From Amycolatopsis pretoriensis (lineage in GTDB: Bacteria > Actinomycetota > Actinomycetes > Mycobacteriales > Pseudonocardiaceae): 64,000 nt of DNA. The stretch covers positions 372,001 through 436,000 of the forward strand of contig NZ_FNUJ01000008.1 in the NCBI RefSeq assembly GCF_900107925.1, written 5' to 3'. This document shows, in pieces, positions 47,871 to 56,537 of this stretch. How positions within the stretch are numbered: the first letter of the stretch is position 1; each line of letters begins with the position of its first letter. The translations under genes were made by a program, and so were the position numbers. The notes beneath the pieces were generated by a model that was not told where the DNA came from, did not search any database, and saw nothing but the letters and a program-made list of their open reading frames with translations.

Positions 47871-48692
47871 CGGACTCGTTCGCCGTCAACAAGGCCAACT
47901 GGGACGAACGCGCGGTGCTGCACGCGGCGTCGCCGGACTACAGCTTCGCGGCCCTCGCGGCGGACCCCGCGTACCTGAGCGGCGTCGTGCGGTTCGACCG
48001 GCCGCGGCTGGGCGACATCGCGGGGCTGCGCGCGGTCCACCTGCAGTGCCACATCGGGACGGACACCGTTTCGCTGTCGAGGCTGGGCGCTTCGATGACC
48101 GGCCTCGACTTCTCGGGCCCGGCGCTGACGGCGGCGCGGCGGCTCGCGGCCACCACGGGCGCTTCGGTCGAGTTTCACGAGGCGAACGTGTACGACGCGG
48201 TCGAGGTGCTGGGCGCCGGGCGGTTCGACCTGGTCTACACGGGGATCGGCGCGTTGTGCTGGCTGCCGTCGATCGCGCGCTGGGCATCGGTGGTCGCCGG
48301 TCTGCTGCGACCCGGCGGCCGGCTGTTCGTCCGCGAGGGGCACCCGATGCTGTGGTCGCTCGACGAGACGGCGGACCCGGCGGCGCCGCGCTACCCCGTA
48401 CTTCGAGCACGCCGAGCCGCTGGTGTTCGACGAACCCGAGACGTACGTCAAGGTGGAGCGGAAGCTGGAGAACAGCGTCAGCCACTCGTGGAACCACTCG
48501 CTCGGCGAGCTCATCACGGCGCTGCTGGACAACGGGCTGACGCTGACCGGGTTCGCCGAGCACGACAGCGTCCCGTGGAACGCGCTGCCCGGGCAGATGA
48601 CGCACGACGAGGCCACCGGCGAGTGGCGGCTCACGGACACGCCGTCGCGGCTCGCGGCGAGCTACACGCTCCAGGCGGTCAAGGCCGGCTGA
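47867..48692 (+). pseudogene. class I SAM-dependent methyltransferase, frameshifted
   Basis: The N-terminal part (MTDSFAVNKANWDERAVLH; SAM motif VHLQCHIGTDTVSLSRLGASMTGLDFS) and the C-terminal part (YFEHAEPLVFDEPETYVKVERKLE, to 48692) are in different frames. The junction is a CCCC run at about 48403-48406; CCC there gives RYPYFEHAEPL, the expected continuation, and one protein of about 274 residues. It is thus a one-base insertion in a C-run, either real or a sequencing error. GTG start overlaps the VOC gene. Substrate unknown. Confidence 0.85.
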
Positions 48693-48705
48693 ATAGGGTG
48701 GGCGC

Positions 48706-49683
48706 ATGCCTTTGATCGCCCTCGCCACCCTCGGCGGGACCATCTCCATGGCCCCGGTGCCCGGTTCCGGCGGTGCGGTGCCGCGGCTCGGCGCGGCCGA
48801 CCTGCTCGGCGGCCTCGGTGACCTGCCGATGGATGTCCTGGCCGAGACGCTGGCCGGCATCGGCAGCGCGTCGCTCGACTTCGCGACGCTGCTGCGGTGC
48901 CGCGACTGGGGACTGCGGCAGGAAGCCGACGGGTTCGTCGTCGTCCAGGGCACGGACACCCTGGAGGAGACGGCGTACTTCCTGGAGCTGACCTGGCCGT
49001 CGGACGTCCCGGTGGTCGTCACCGGGGCGATGCGCAACGCCGGGCTGCTCAGCCCGGACGGCCCGGCCAACCTGCGGGGCGCCCTGACCGTGGCGGCCGA
49101 CCCACGCAGCCGCGGCCGGGGTGTCCTGGTGACGCTGAACGACGACGTCCACGCGGCACGCTGGGTGCGGAAAGCGCATTCGAGCCACCTGGAAGCGTTT
49201 TCGTCGGCGCCGGCGGGTCCGCTCGGCATGGTCGTCGAGAACGCCGTGCACTGGTTCCACCCGTCGCCGCCACGGCTCGCGCCTTTGCCCGGTGCGGACT
49301 TCGGCGGGCTGGTCCCGGTGGTCGAAGCCGGTCTGGACGACTCGGGGGCGACGCTCGCGCACGCGGCCACGCAGCCGGGCGTGCGCGGGATCGTGGTCGC
49401 GGCGACCGGCGTGGGCCATGTGTCGTCCGCCACGGCCGACGTGATTTCGCGGCTGGTTCCCGACGTGCCGGTCGTGGTGGCGTCCCGGACGGGCGCGGGG
49501 CCGACGCTGCGCTCGACGTACGGCTTCCACGGTTCGGAGTCGAGCCTGATCGAAATGGGCGCGACGATGGCCGGCTGGCTCGACGCGCGCAAGTCCCGCA
49601 TCCTGCTGCACACGCTGCTCGCGTCCGGCGCGGACCGGGAGGCGATCGACCGCGAGTTCCGCGCCCGCGGCGACCTCGACTGA
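48706..49683 (+). CDS. L-asparaginase family protein
   Basis: This encodes 325 residues. The two catalytic threonine regions of type-II-like asparaginases are present: LATLGGTISM (Thr12) and VVQGTDTLEETAY (Thr83-Asp84), with the later LVPVVEAG and VVASRTGAGP segments. It hydrolyses asparagine to aspartate and ammonia. No signal peptide, so cytoplasmic. Confidence 0.92.
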   Translation: MPLIALATLGGTISMAPVPGSGGAVPRLGAADLLGGLGDLPMDVLAETLAGIGSASLDFATLLRCRDWGLRQEADGFVVVQGTDTLEETAYFLELTWPSDVPVVVTGAMRNAGLLSPDGPANLRGALTVAADPRSRGRGVLVTLNDDVHAARWVRKAHSSHLEAFSSAPAGPLGMVVENAVHWFHPSPPRLAPLPGADFGGLVPVVEAGLDDSGATLAHAATQPGVRGIVVAATGVGHVSSATADVISRLVPDVPVVVASRTGAGPTLRSTYGFHGSESSLIEMGATMAGWLDARKSRILLHTLLASGADREAIDREFRARGDLD

Positions 49684-49688
49684 GTGGT

Positions 49689-50168
49689 TCAGTCCAGGAC
49701 CGGGCCGCCCAGCGGGTCGAGGTGGTACGGGCGCATCGCGCGGCCCGCGTCGCGGTAGACGTGGACCGAGACCGCCGGGTCCGGGCCGTCGTTGCGCACC
49801 TCGTGCACGTACCCCGGGCCGAACACCCGCGACTGCCCCGCCGACAGCGCGTGCAGCTCGGTGACCGCGCGGCCGCCGGGCGCGCGGCGGGCCACCGCCT
49901 CCGTCAACCGGCCGCTGACCAGCGTGAACGCGCCACTGGCGACCGCGTGGTCGTGCAGGTCGGTGCGCTGGCCGGGCAGCCAGCTCATCAGCCAGACCTC
50001 CTGCTGCCCGTCCTTCTCGACGAGCGTCGCGAAGCGCTCTTCGGGGTCATAGCGCAGCAGGTGCTTCCAGCGGTCGCGGTCGGCGGCGACCTCCAGCGCG
50101 ACGCGCACGGGGTGGCGCAGCGCGGGGTTTTCGGGACGCAGCAGGGTGTTGTCCGGAACGGCGAACAT
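49689..50168 (-). CDS. cysteine dioxygenase
   Basis: This encodes 159 residues of the cupin type. Iron ligands are His72 and His74 (DLHDHAVASGAFTLVSG) and His122 (GPGYVHEVRN), matching the three-His centre of cysteine dioxygenases, which oxidise cysteine to cysteine sulfinate. ATG 50168 has GAGG 6 bases upstream; a GTG at 50180 is an alternative. A leader peptide ending in a cysteine cluster lies 48 bases upstream, so it is probably regulated by cysteine supply. Confidence 0.9.
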   Translation of the reverse strand: MFAVPDNTLLRPENPALRHPVRVALEVAADRDRWKHLLRYDPEERFATLVEKDGQQEVWLMSWLPGQRTDLHDHAVASGAFTLVSGRLTEAVARRAPGGRAVTELHALSAGQSRVFGPGYVHEVRNDGPDPAVSVHVYRDAGRAMRPYHLDPLGGPVLD

Positions 50169-50216
50169 GAGGGTCCTCACGGGAGAAAAGGGTGTCGAGC
50201 TGGGCCGGGGCGGGGT

Positions 50217-50282
50217 TCACCGACAACAGCGACACGCGCACATGACGGCGCGAAGGCCCGTGCGGCCCCGCAGCTCAGTCAT
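50217..50282 (-). CDS. cysteine-rich leader peptide (uORF) of the cysteine dioxygenase gene
   Basis: A 21-codon frame on the minus strand starts at ATG 50282 and ends MCACRCCR-stop (stop at 50217). Four of its last seven codons are cysteine. A longer in-frame start exists at 50297 and a shorter one at 50243. It lies between gpsA and the dioxygenase, 48 bases before the latter's start. Poly-cysteine leader peptides controlling cysteine-related operons by ribosome stalling are known in mycobacteria; this is the same logic. Confidence 0.7.
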   Translation of the reverse strand: MTELRGRTGLRAVMCACRCCR

Positions 50283-50355
50283 CTCGTACGCGAACATGGC
50301 AACCAGAGTTCCGTACGGCATCGCCGCGGTCAAGCCGTCCCAGCAGCCGGGAGGA

Positions 50356-51372
50356 TCAGGACCACTCGTGCTTCTGCGACCGGCCCAGCAGCTCCGCGCC
50401 CGCCTGCCGCGGGTCGACGCCCTCGTGGCAGACGCGGTGCATCGCGTCGGTGATCGGCATGTCGACCCCGACGCTCTGCGCCAGCGCCCGGATCGACGAG
50501 CACGACATGACGCCCTCGGCGACCTGCCCGCCGGCCGCCGCCTGCGCTTGTTCGAGGGTCTCGCCGCGGCCGAGGCGTTCGCCGAAAGTCCGGTTGCGCG
50601 AAAGGGGCGACGAGCACGTCGCGACCAGGTCGCCGACGCCGGCGAGCCCGGCGAAGGTCAGCGGGTCGGCGCCCAGTTTCGCGCCGAGCCGGGCCATCTC
50701 GGCGAGGCCGCGGGTGATGAGCGTCGCCATCGTGTTGGTGCCCAGGCCCAGGCCGGCGGCCATGCCGGTGCTCAGCGCGATGACGTTCTTGCAGGCGCCG
50801 CCGAGCTCGCAGCCGACGACGTCGGTGTTGGTGTACGGGCGGAAGTAGGAGTTGGCGCACGCGCGCTGGATCGCGACGGCGCGTTCGTGGTCGGCGCAGG
50901 CGAGCACCGACGCGGACGGCTGCCCGGCGGCGATCTCCTTGGCCAGGTTCGGGCCGGTGACGACGACGACCTCGCCGGGGTCGATCCCGACGATCTCCCC
51001 GATCACCTCGCTCATCCGCTTGAGCGTGCCGAGCTCGACGCCCTTGGCGAGGCTGACGAGGATGGCGTCGGAGGGCAGCAGCGGCCGCCACTCCGAGAGG
51101 TTCGCGCGCAGGCTCTGGCTGGGCACGGCCAGCACGACGGCCTGGGCGTTTCCGAGGGCGTGCGCCGGGTCGCTGGTCGCGGTGATGTTCTCCGGCAGGC
51201 CGACACCGGGCAGGTAGGCGCTGTTGACGTGCCGCTCGCGGATGTCGGAGGCGACCTGCTCGCGGCGCGCCCACAGCGTGACGTCGCGGCCGGCGTCGCC
51301 GAGCACCTTGGCGAAGGCGGTGCCCCACGAGCCGGCCCCGAGCACGGTGACCCGCTGGACGTCGGCGCGCAT
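50356..51372 (-). CDS. gpsA: glycerol-3-phosphate dehydrogenase [NAD(P)+]
   Basis: This encodes 338 residues. The Rossmann motif GAGSWGTAFA is near residue 12; KGVELGTLKRMSEV and GPNLAKEI at the substrate site include the conserved lysines; GACKNVIALSTGMAAGLGLG carries the catalytic lysine. It makes glycerol 3-phosphate for phospholipids. Its start overlaps the plsC stop (TGATG). The pair makes the first precursors of phosphatidic acid. Confidence 0.96.
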   Translation of the reverse strand: MRADVQRVTVLGAGSWGTAFAKVLGDAGRDVTLWARREQVASDIRERHVNSAYLPGVGLPENITATSDPAHALGNAQAVVLAVPSQSLRANLSEWRPLLPSDAILVSLAKGVELGTLKRMSEVIGEIVGIDPGEVVVVTGPNLAKEIAAGQPSASVLACADHERAVAIQRACANSYFRPYTNTDVVGCELGGACKNVIALSTGMAAGLGLGTNTMATLITRGLAEMARLGAKLGADPLTFAGLAGVGDLVATCSSPLSRNRTFGERLGRGETLEQAQAAAGGQVAEGVMSCSSIRALAQSVGVDMPITDAMHRVCHEGVDPRQAGAELLGRSQKHEWS

Positions 51373-52091
51373 CAGGCGGGGTCCCCCGGCTTCGCCGACG
51401 GCGGTTCTTCGTGGCGGATCTCGCCGAGCAGGCGGGTCACCTCGTCCATCATGACCTTGGTGACCTCGCGCAGCTTCGACGCGCTGCGGGTGTTGCCGCC
51501 GCGGTAGGCGGACAGGTCGATCGGGTCGCCGACGGAGTGGGTGATCGTCTTGCGGGGGAAGGGCGTGAACTTCTTCGTGTAGCCGTTGAAGAGCTGGTTG
51601 GTGCCCCAGCGCGCGATGGGGATGACGGGGACGTCGTTCTGCAGCGCGAGCCGGGCGGCGCCGGTGAAGGACTCCTTCGGCCAGCCGGCCGGGTCCTTGG
51701 TGATGGTGCCCTCGGGGTAGATGACGACGATCTTGCCTTCTTCGAGGGCTTGGTGCGCGGCCTTGAGGCTGTCCCCGGCGGCGGCGGACCCGCGCGAGAC
51801 GGGGATCTGCCCCGACCCGGAGACGATCGGCCCGAGGATCGGCGCGCGCTGCAGGCTCTCTTTGTAGAGGAACCGCGGGACGCGCTTCTGCCGGTGCACG
51901 AAGACGGCGTCGACGACGGGGTCCAGGTGCGAGATGTGGTTCATGACGAGCAGCGCGGGCCCCTGCCTGGGGATCTTCTCGGCCCCGACGAAAACCCGCC
52001 GGGCAATGCCGGTGAGCGGGTAGAACAGTACGGCGGCCAGCCCCACCCAGAAGCCGCCCTTCTCACGCCGGGCCACGATCTCCTCCTCCAC
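51372..52091 (-). CDS. plsC: 1-acyl-sn-glycerol-3-phosphate acyltransferase (PlsC-like)
   Basis: This encodes 239 residues. The catalytic NHxxxxD motif is NHISHLD and the phosphate-binding motif is IYPEGTITKDPAGWPKESFTGAARLAL. An N-terminal hydrophobic stretch (FWVGLAAVLFYPLTGIARRV) would sit at the membrane. It acylates lysophosphatidic acid. GTG start; operon with gpsA. Confidence 0.92.
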   Translation of the reverse strand: MEEEIVARREKGGFWVGLAAVLFYPLTGIARRVFVGAEKIPRQGPALLVMNHISHLDPVVDAVFVHRQKRVPRFLYKESLQRAPILGPIVSGSGQIPVSRGSAAAGDSLKAAHQALEEGKIVVIYPEGTITKDPAGWPKESFTGAARLALQNDVPVIPIARWGTNQLFNGYTKKFTPFPRKTITHSVGDPIDLSAYRGGNTRSASKLREVTKVMMDEVTRLLGEIRHEEPPSAKPGDPA

Positions 52092-52682
52092 GTCAGCTCC
52101 CCCAGATCCTGCCGCGCCGGGGTCGGGGCAGTCCAGGGAGGGTGTCCTTGGGCGGTGATCGGCGGGTGATCGGCGGTGGTCGGGCCGGGTCGGGTGTGGC
52201 CGGCCGGCCGCTCGGGACGCGGCTCGCGGGCTCCTCGGACCGGTGGGTGGTGATCGGCGGTGGTCGGGGCGAGTCCAGGCGGGCCGGTGGGTCGGGTGCC
52301 CGGGGTTCGGCTCGCGAGATGCCGGGCTTTTCGGCAGGGCGGCATCGGCTTCGAGAAGACGGTCCGGCCTGCGGGAGCCGCAGGGTTACCCGTCTGCACC
52401 TCGGCCCGGCCTGGCGCCCCGGTGTTGCTCAGCGCCCTGGGCCCGGCTCGACATCACGGCCCAGCCCAGCGGTCCAAACCGGCCTGGCGCCCCAAGTCTC
52501 GCCCACCGCCCCGGCCCGGCCCAGCGCCCCAAACCAGCCCGACCCCCGGTCCAGCCCGCCCCTTGGCACCCCTCGGCCCGCCGACCGACAGCCGCGGGCC
52601 CAGCCGAAATCCCTGCGCAGCAGCCACGCCCCACCCCCGGACAGAGCCCACCCTCCCTGGCAGGGCTCCGGCAAAGTCGGCC

Positions 52683-52894
52683 GGGGCGATGCTCCGCCCC
52701 GGCACCACCGCCTGCGGAACGCCGGGCCGAAGAGGCGCTTCGGCGGGATGCCGAGCGTCGGCGGTCATCAACGACTCGTTCATCGCATCCGGCGAGATGA
52801 ACGACCCGTTCATGACGTCACCGGCCACCGGCCGGCCGCACCGATCCGACTTCGCCGGGACCCTGACGTCGGACGCGACGAACGACCCGTTCAT
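52683..52894. repeat. repeat block A with three ATGAACGA-type palindromes
   Basis: Copy A of the duplicated block ends at 52858; palindrome copies are at 52767-52783, 52797-52813 and, just after it, 52878-52894. The middle copy is a perfect palindrome (ATGAACG-ACC-CGTTCAT). Confidence 0.7.
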
Positions 52895-53179
52895 GCCAAC
52901 CGCCAACCCCGCCTGAACGACTGCCCACCGCCTCGCCACAAAAGCCGACGCCAAAGGCGAGAGGCCCCCGAGAACGGGCACCGACGAGAACCCAGACTCC
53001 CCCGCACCCCGATCCGAAGCCAGAACACAATGACAGCTTCGGGGTGCCGGAAGGGCTTTGGCAGAACAGCTGCCCCCACTCCACCTAGCGCGACCCGAAT
53101 GCACGTCCCCAAGCCCCGCCCCAAACGCCATGACCCATTCAAGTCACCTGACGCCAGGGCTCCAGCAGCCGGGCGGGGC

Positions 53180-53336
53180 GGGGCGATGCTCCGCCTGACC
53201 CCACCGCCCGCGGAACGCTGGGCCGAAGAGGCGCTTCGATGGTCATCAACGACTCGTTCATCGCATCCGGCGAGGTGAACGACTCGTTCATGACGTCACC
53301 GGCCGCCGGCCGGCCGCACCGATCCGACTTCGCCGG
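53180..53336. repeat. repeat block B with two palindromes
   Basis: Copy B of the block, nearly identical to A but lacking about 18 bases. Palindrome copies are at 53245-53261 and 53275-53291. The pair suggests duplication within this region. Confidence 0.7.
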
Positions 53337-53501
53337 AGCCCACCCTCCCTGGGGGCCACCTGTCCCAAGCGTATCGACCCTGACCGACCGAAACCCCCAT
53401 CGGCCACACCCCACCCCCAAGTTGTCCACAACCCCCGTCACCTGTGGACAACCCGCCCCACCCGCCGACACCCGCCCGCCGTTTCGGGTAAAAATGGACA
53501 C

Positions 53502-54113
53502 GTGGACGTGGACCTGGTCGTGCCGATGAAACACCCCCGCGACGGCAAGTCGCGGCTGCGTGGTGCCGTCGAACCCGATCGGCATCCCGCGCTCGTCCTC
53601 GCGCTGGCCGCCGACACGCTCGCCGCCGTCACCTCGACCGCGCGGGTCCGGCGGGTGATCCTCGTCGCCGCCGATCCGGCCGCGCTCGCGGAGCTGGCCG
53701 AGATGGGCGTCGAGGTCGTCGCCGAACCCGCCGAACAGACCCTCAACGCCGCCTTCCGCCACGGTGCCGACCTGCTCCGTAAGGACGACCCCCACGCCGT
53801 CGTCGGCGCTCTCCAGGCCGACCTCCCCGCCCTGCGCGCCATCGACCTGACCGAAGCCATCGCCGAAGCCGGAGGAAAAAGAGCCTTCGTCGCCGACCGC
53901 CAAGGCACCGGCACCACCCTCCTGCTGTCCGCGCCCGGCGCCCCCCTCGACCCGCGCTTCGGGCCCGGCTCGGCCCGGCTCCACCAAGCCTCCGGCGCCG
54001 TCCCGCTCCGGGGAAGGCTCCCGAGCCTGCGCAGCGACGTCGACACGCCCGAAGACCTCGCCCACGTCAAAACCCTGGGTGTCGGGAAACACACCGCCGA
54101 GCTGTTCACCTGA
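53502..54113 (+). CDS. cofC: coenzyme F420 guanylyltransferase (CofC/FbiD)
   Basis: This encodes 203 residues. The nucleotidyltransferase fold shows VVPMKHPRDGKSRLR at the N-terminus (phosphate-binding), ALQADLPAL and SAPGAPLDPRFGPGSARLH. It activates phospholactate or, in actinobacteria, phosphoenolpyruvate for F420. GTG 53502 was chosen by the family's start. It precedes ppk1, as in mycobacteria. Confidence 0.9.
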   Translation: MDVDLVVPMKHPRDGKSRLRGAVEPDRHPALVLALAADTLAAVTSTARVRRVILVAADPAALAELAEMGVEVVAEPAEQTLNAAFRHGADLLRKDDPHAVVGALQADLPALRAIDLTEAIAEAGGKRAFVADRQGTGTTLLLSAPGAPLDPRFGPGSARLHQASGAVPLRGRLPSLRSDVDTPEDLAHVKTLGVGKHTAELFT

Positions 54114-54155
54114 CCTTCACCGCGGCCTGCGCAATTCGGCGTGGCGTGGTGAAGA

Positions 54156-56537
54156 ATGGGGTCCGTGAGCACAGACGACGGCGGCACGCCCGCACCGCGG
54201 AGGCGACGGAACCCGGCGAGCGGATCTTCGGAGACCGCGAAGAAGTCCACGGCCGCCAAACCCGCCGCGGCGAAGAAGGTCCCGTCGAAGTCCACCGCGC
54301 GCGACACCGCGGCTCGTGCCACCGCCGGCAAGGCCAGGACCCGCAAGACCACCACCGCGGCGGCCACCCCGGCCGCGACCCGGCGCCGCAGCTCCGCGCA
54401 GGGCAACCCGCGCGGCGCCGAGGAGTTCCGCGCCGTCCCGTCGGCGCCGCCCGCCGTCACCGCCGCGCCGACCGCCGTCGAGACGCTGCCGGACGACCGG
54501 TACTTCAACCGCGAGCTGTCGTGGCAGGACTTCAACGCCCGCGTGCTCGCGCTGGCCGAGGACGAGTCGCAGCCGCTGCTCGAACGGACGAAGTTCCTCG
54601 CCATCTTCGCGTCCAATCTGGACGAGTTCTACATGGTCCGCGTCGCCGGCCTGAAGCGCCGCGACGAGACCGGCCTGCTGGTGCGCAGCGCCGACGGCCT
54701 CACCCCGCGCGAACAGCTGGACTACATCGCCAAGCGCAACCAGGACCTCGTCGAGCAGCAGACCGGCGCGTTCGAGAAGGGCCTGCGCCCGCTGCTGGCC
54801 GAGCACGACATCCGGATCGTCGGCTGGACCGACCTCTCCGGCGCCGACCAGCTCCGGCTCTCCAGCTACTTCTCCGAGCAGATCTTCCCGGTGCTGACGC
54901 CCCTGGCCGTCGACCCGGCGCACCCGTTCCCCTACATTTCGGGCCTTTCGCTCAACCTCGCGGTCACCGTGCGCGACCCGGAAGGCGGCACCGAGCGCTT
55001 CGCCCGTGTGAAGGTGCCGAGCAACGTCGCACGCCTGATGCGCGTCGAGACCGAGCGCACCAGCCGGACGGCCACGTTCCTCCCCCTCGAAGAGCTCATC
55101 GCCGCGCACCTCGGCGAGCTGTTCACCGGCATGGACGTCACCGAGCACCACGTCTTCCGCGTCACCCGCAACGCCGACTTCGAGGTCGACGAAGACCGTG
55201 ACGAAGACCTCCTGCAGGCCCTCGAGCGCGAGCTGGCGCAGCGCCGGTTCGGCCCGCCGGTGCGCCTCGAGGTCGCGCAGGACATGAGCGAGCACATGCT
55301 CGAGCTGCTGCTGCGCGAGCTGGACGTCGACCCGGCGGACGTCGTCGAGGTGCCCGGCCTGCTCGACCTGACCTGCCTGCACCAGCTGTCCGGAGTGGAC
55401 CGCAAGGAGCTGAAGGACCGGCCGTTCGTCCCGGCGACGCACCCGGCGTTCGGCGAGCGCGAGACGCCGAAAAGCGTGTTCGCGACGCTGCGCGAGGGCG
55501 ACGTGCTGGTGCACCACCCGTACGACTCGTTCTCCACGAGCGTGCAGCGCTTCATCGAGCAGGCCGCGGCCGACTCGAAGGTCCTCGCGATCAAGCAGAC
55601 GCTGTACCGGACCTCCGGTGATTCCCCGATCGTCGACGCGCTGATCGACGCCGCCGAGGCGGGCAAGCAGGTCGTCGCGCTGGTCGAGATCAAGGCGCGG
55701 TTCGACGAGCAGGCCAACATCACCTGGGCGCGGACGCTGGAACGCGCGGGCGTGCACGTCGTGTACGGCCTGGTCGGGCTGAAGACGCACTGCAAGGTGT
55801 CGATGATCGTGCGCCAGGAGGGCTCGACCATCCGCCGCTACTGCCACATCGGCACCGGCAACTACAACCCGAAGACCGCGCGGCTCTACGAGGACATCGG
55901 CCTGTTCACCGCCGACCCGAGCATCGGCGCGGACGTCACCGACCTGTTCAACGTCCTCACCGGCTACTCCCGCCAGGACACCTACCGGACGATCCTGACC
56001 TCGCCGCACGGCATCCGCCGCGGCATCGTGCGCGCGATCGGCGAAGAGATCGAGCTGGCGCGGGCCGGGCAGGACGCCGGGATCCGGATCAAGTGCAACT
56101 CGCTGGTCGACGAGCAGGTCATCGACGCGCTCTACCACGCGTCGCAGGCCGGGGTGCCGGTCGAGATCGTGGTGCGCGGGATCTGCACGCTCAAGCCCGG
56201 CGTCGAAGGGCTGTCGGAGAACATCCACGTCCGCTCGATCCTCGGCCGGTTCCTGGAGCATTCGCGGATCTTCAACTTCCGCGCCGGCGGCACGCACTGG
56301 ATCGGCAGCGCGGACATGATGCACCGCAACCTCGACCGGCGGATCGAGGCGCTGGTGCGGGTCAAGGACCCGAAGCTCACCGCGCAGCTCGACAACATCT
56401 TCGACTCGGCGCTGGACCCGGCGACGCGCTGCTGGGTGCTGACCGCGAGCGGCGAGTGGTCGCCGTTCCCGGCGGACGGTTCCCGGGTGCGCGACCACCA
56501 GCTGGAGCTGGCGAAGCTGCACGGGGCCGCCGGATGA
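54156..56537 (+). CDS. ppk1: polyphosphate kinase 1 with lysine/alanine-rich N-terminal tail
   Basis: This encodes 793 residues. It makes inorganic polyphosphate from ATP. The core (about 110-793) begins RYFNRELSWQDFNARVLALAEDES and includes ASNLDEFYMVRVAGL, LVEIKARFDEQANI, HCKVSMIVR and RYCHIGTGNYNPKTARLYED with the catalytic histidine. The first roughly 95 residues are basic and Ala/Thr/Lys-rich (AKKSTAAKPAAAKKVPSK), similar in composition to the tail of HU nearby. ATG 54156 is given; a GTG at 54165 is possible. MutT1 overlaps the stop (ATGA). Confidence 0.95.
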   Translation: MGSVSTDDGGTPAPRRRRNPASGSSETAKKSTAAKPAAAKKVPSKSTARDTAARATAGKARTRKTTTAAATPAATRRRSSAQGNPRGAEEFRAVPSAPPAVTAAPTAVETLPDDRYFNRELSWQDFNARVLALAEDESQPLLERTKFLAIFASNLDEFYMVRVAGLKRRDETGLLVRSADGLTPREQLDYIAKRNQDLVEQQTGAFEKGLRPLLAEHDIRIVGWTDLSGADQLRLSSYFSEQIFPVLTPLAVDPAHPFPYISGLSLNLAVTVRDPEGGTERFARVKVPSNVARLMRVETERTSRTATFLPLEELIAAHLGELFTGMDVTEHHVFRVTRNADFEVDEDRDEDLLQALERELAQRRFGPPVRLEVAQDMSEHMLELLLRELDVDPADVVEVPGLLDLTCLHQLSGVDRKELKDRPFVPATHPAFGERETPKSVFATLREGDVLVHHPYDSFSTSVQRFIEQAAADSKVLAIKQTLYRTSGDSPIVDALIDAAEAGKQVVALVEIKARFDEQANITWARTLERAGVHVVYGLVGLKTHCKVSMIVRQEGSTIRRYCHIGTGNYNPKTARLYEDIGLFTADPSIGADVTDLFNVLTGYSRQDTYRTILTSPHGIRRGIVRAIGEEIELARAGQDAGIRIKCNSLVDEQVIDALYHASQAGVPVEIVVRGICTLKPGVEGLSENIHVRSILGRFLEHSRIFNFRAGGTHWIGSADMMHRNLDRRIEALVRVKDPKLTAQLDNIFDSALDPATRCWVLTASGEWSPFPADGSRVRDHQLELAKLHGAAG

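Larger units (their letters stand above)
52092..53501. other. 1.4-kb gene-free repeat region
   Basis: No convincing gene: the open frames are Pro/Arg/Ser-rich, lack ribosome sites and are interrupted. It contains an exact 20-bp direct repeat (52165-52184 and 52249-52268, GGTGATCGGCGGTGGTCGGG), a Pro-rich low-complexity segment (about 52430-52680), a duplicated block (52683-52858 and 53180-53336) and five copies of a palindrome ATGAACGAnnCGTTCAT. It separates plsC from cofC. Confidence 0.75.

Noticed and set aside
50047..50241. Open frame starting MRVSLLSV upstream of the cysteine dioxygenase
   Set aside because: It is out of frame with the Cys-rich leader and overlaps most of the dioxygenase start; the leader frame fits better.
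52142..53278. Possible 378-codon gene in the repeat region
   Set aside because: Pro/Arg/Ser-rich, made of repeat units, no ribosome site or known domain.
52683..53336. CRISPR array
   Set aside because: Only two long blocks and irregular palindromes; no short regularly spaced repeats and no cas genes.
53139..54092. Minus-strand frame overlapping cofC
   Set aside because: Antisense to cofC and containing the repeat palindromes; not a gene.
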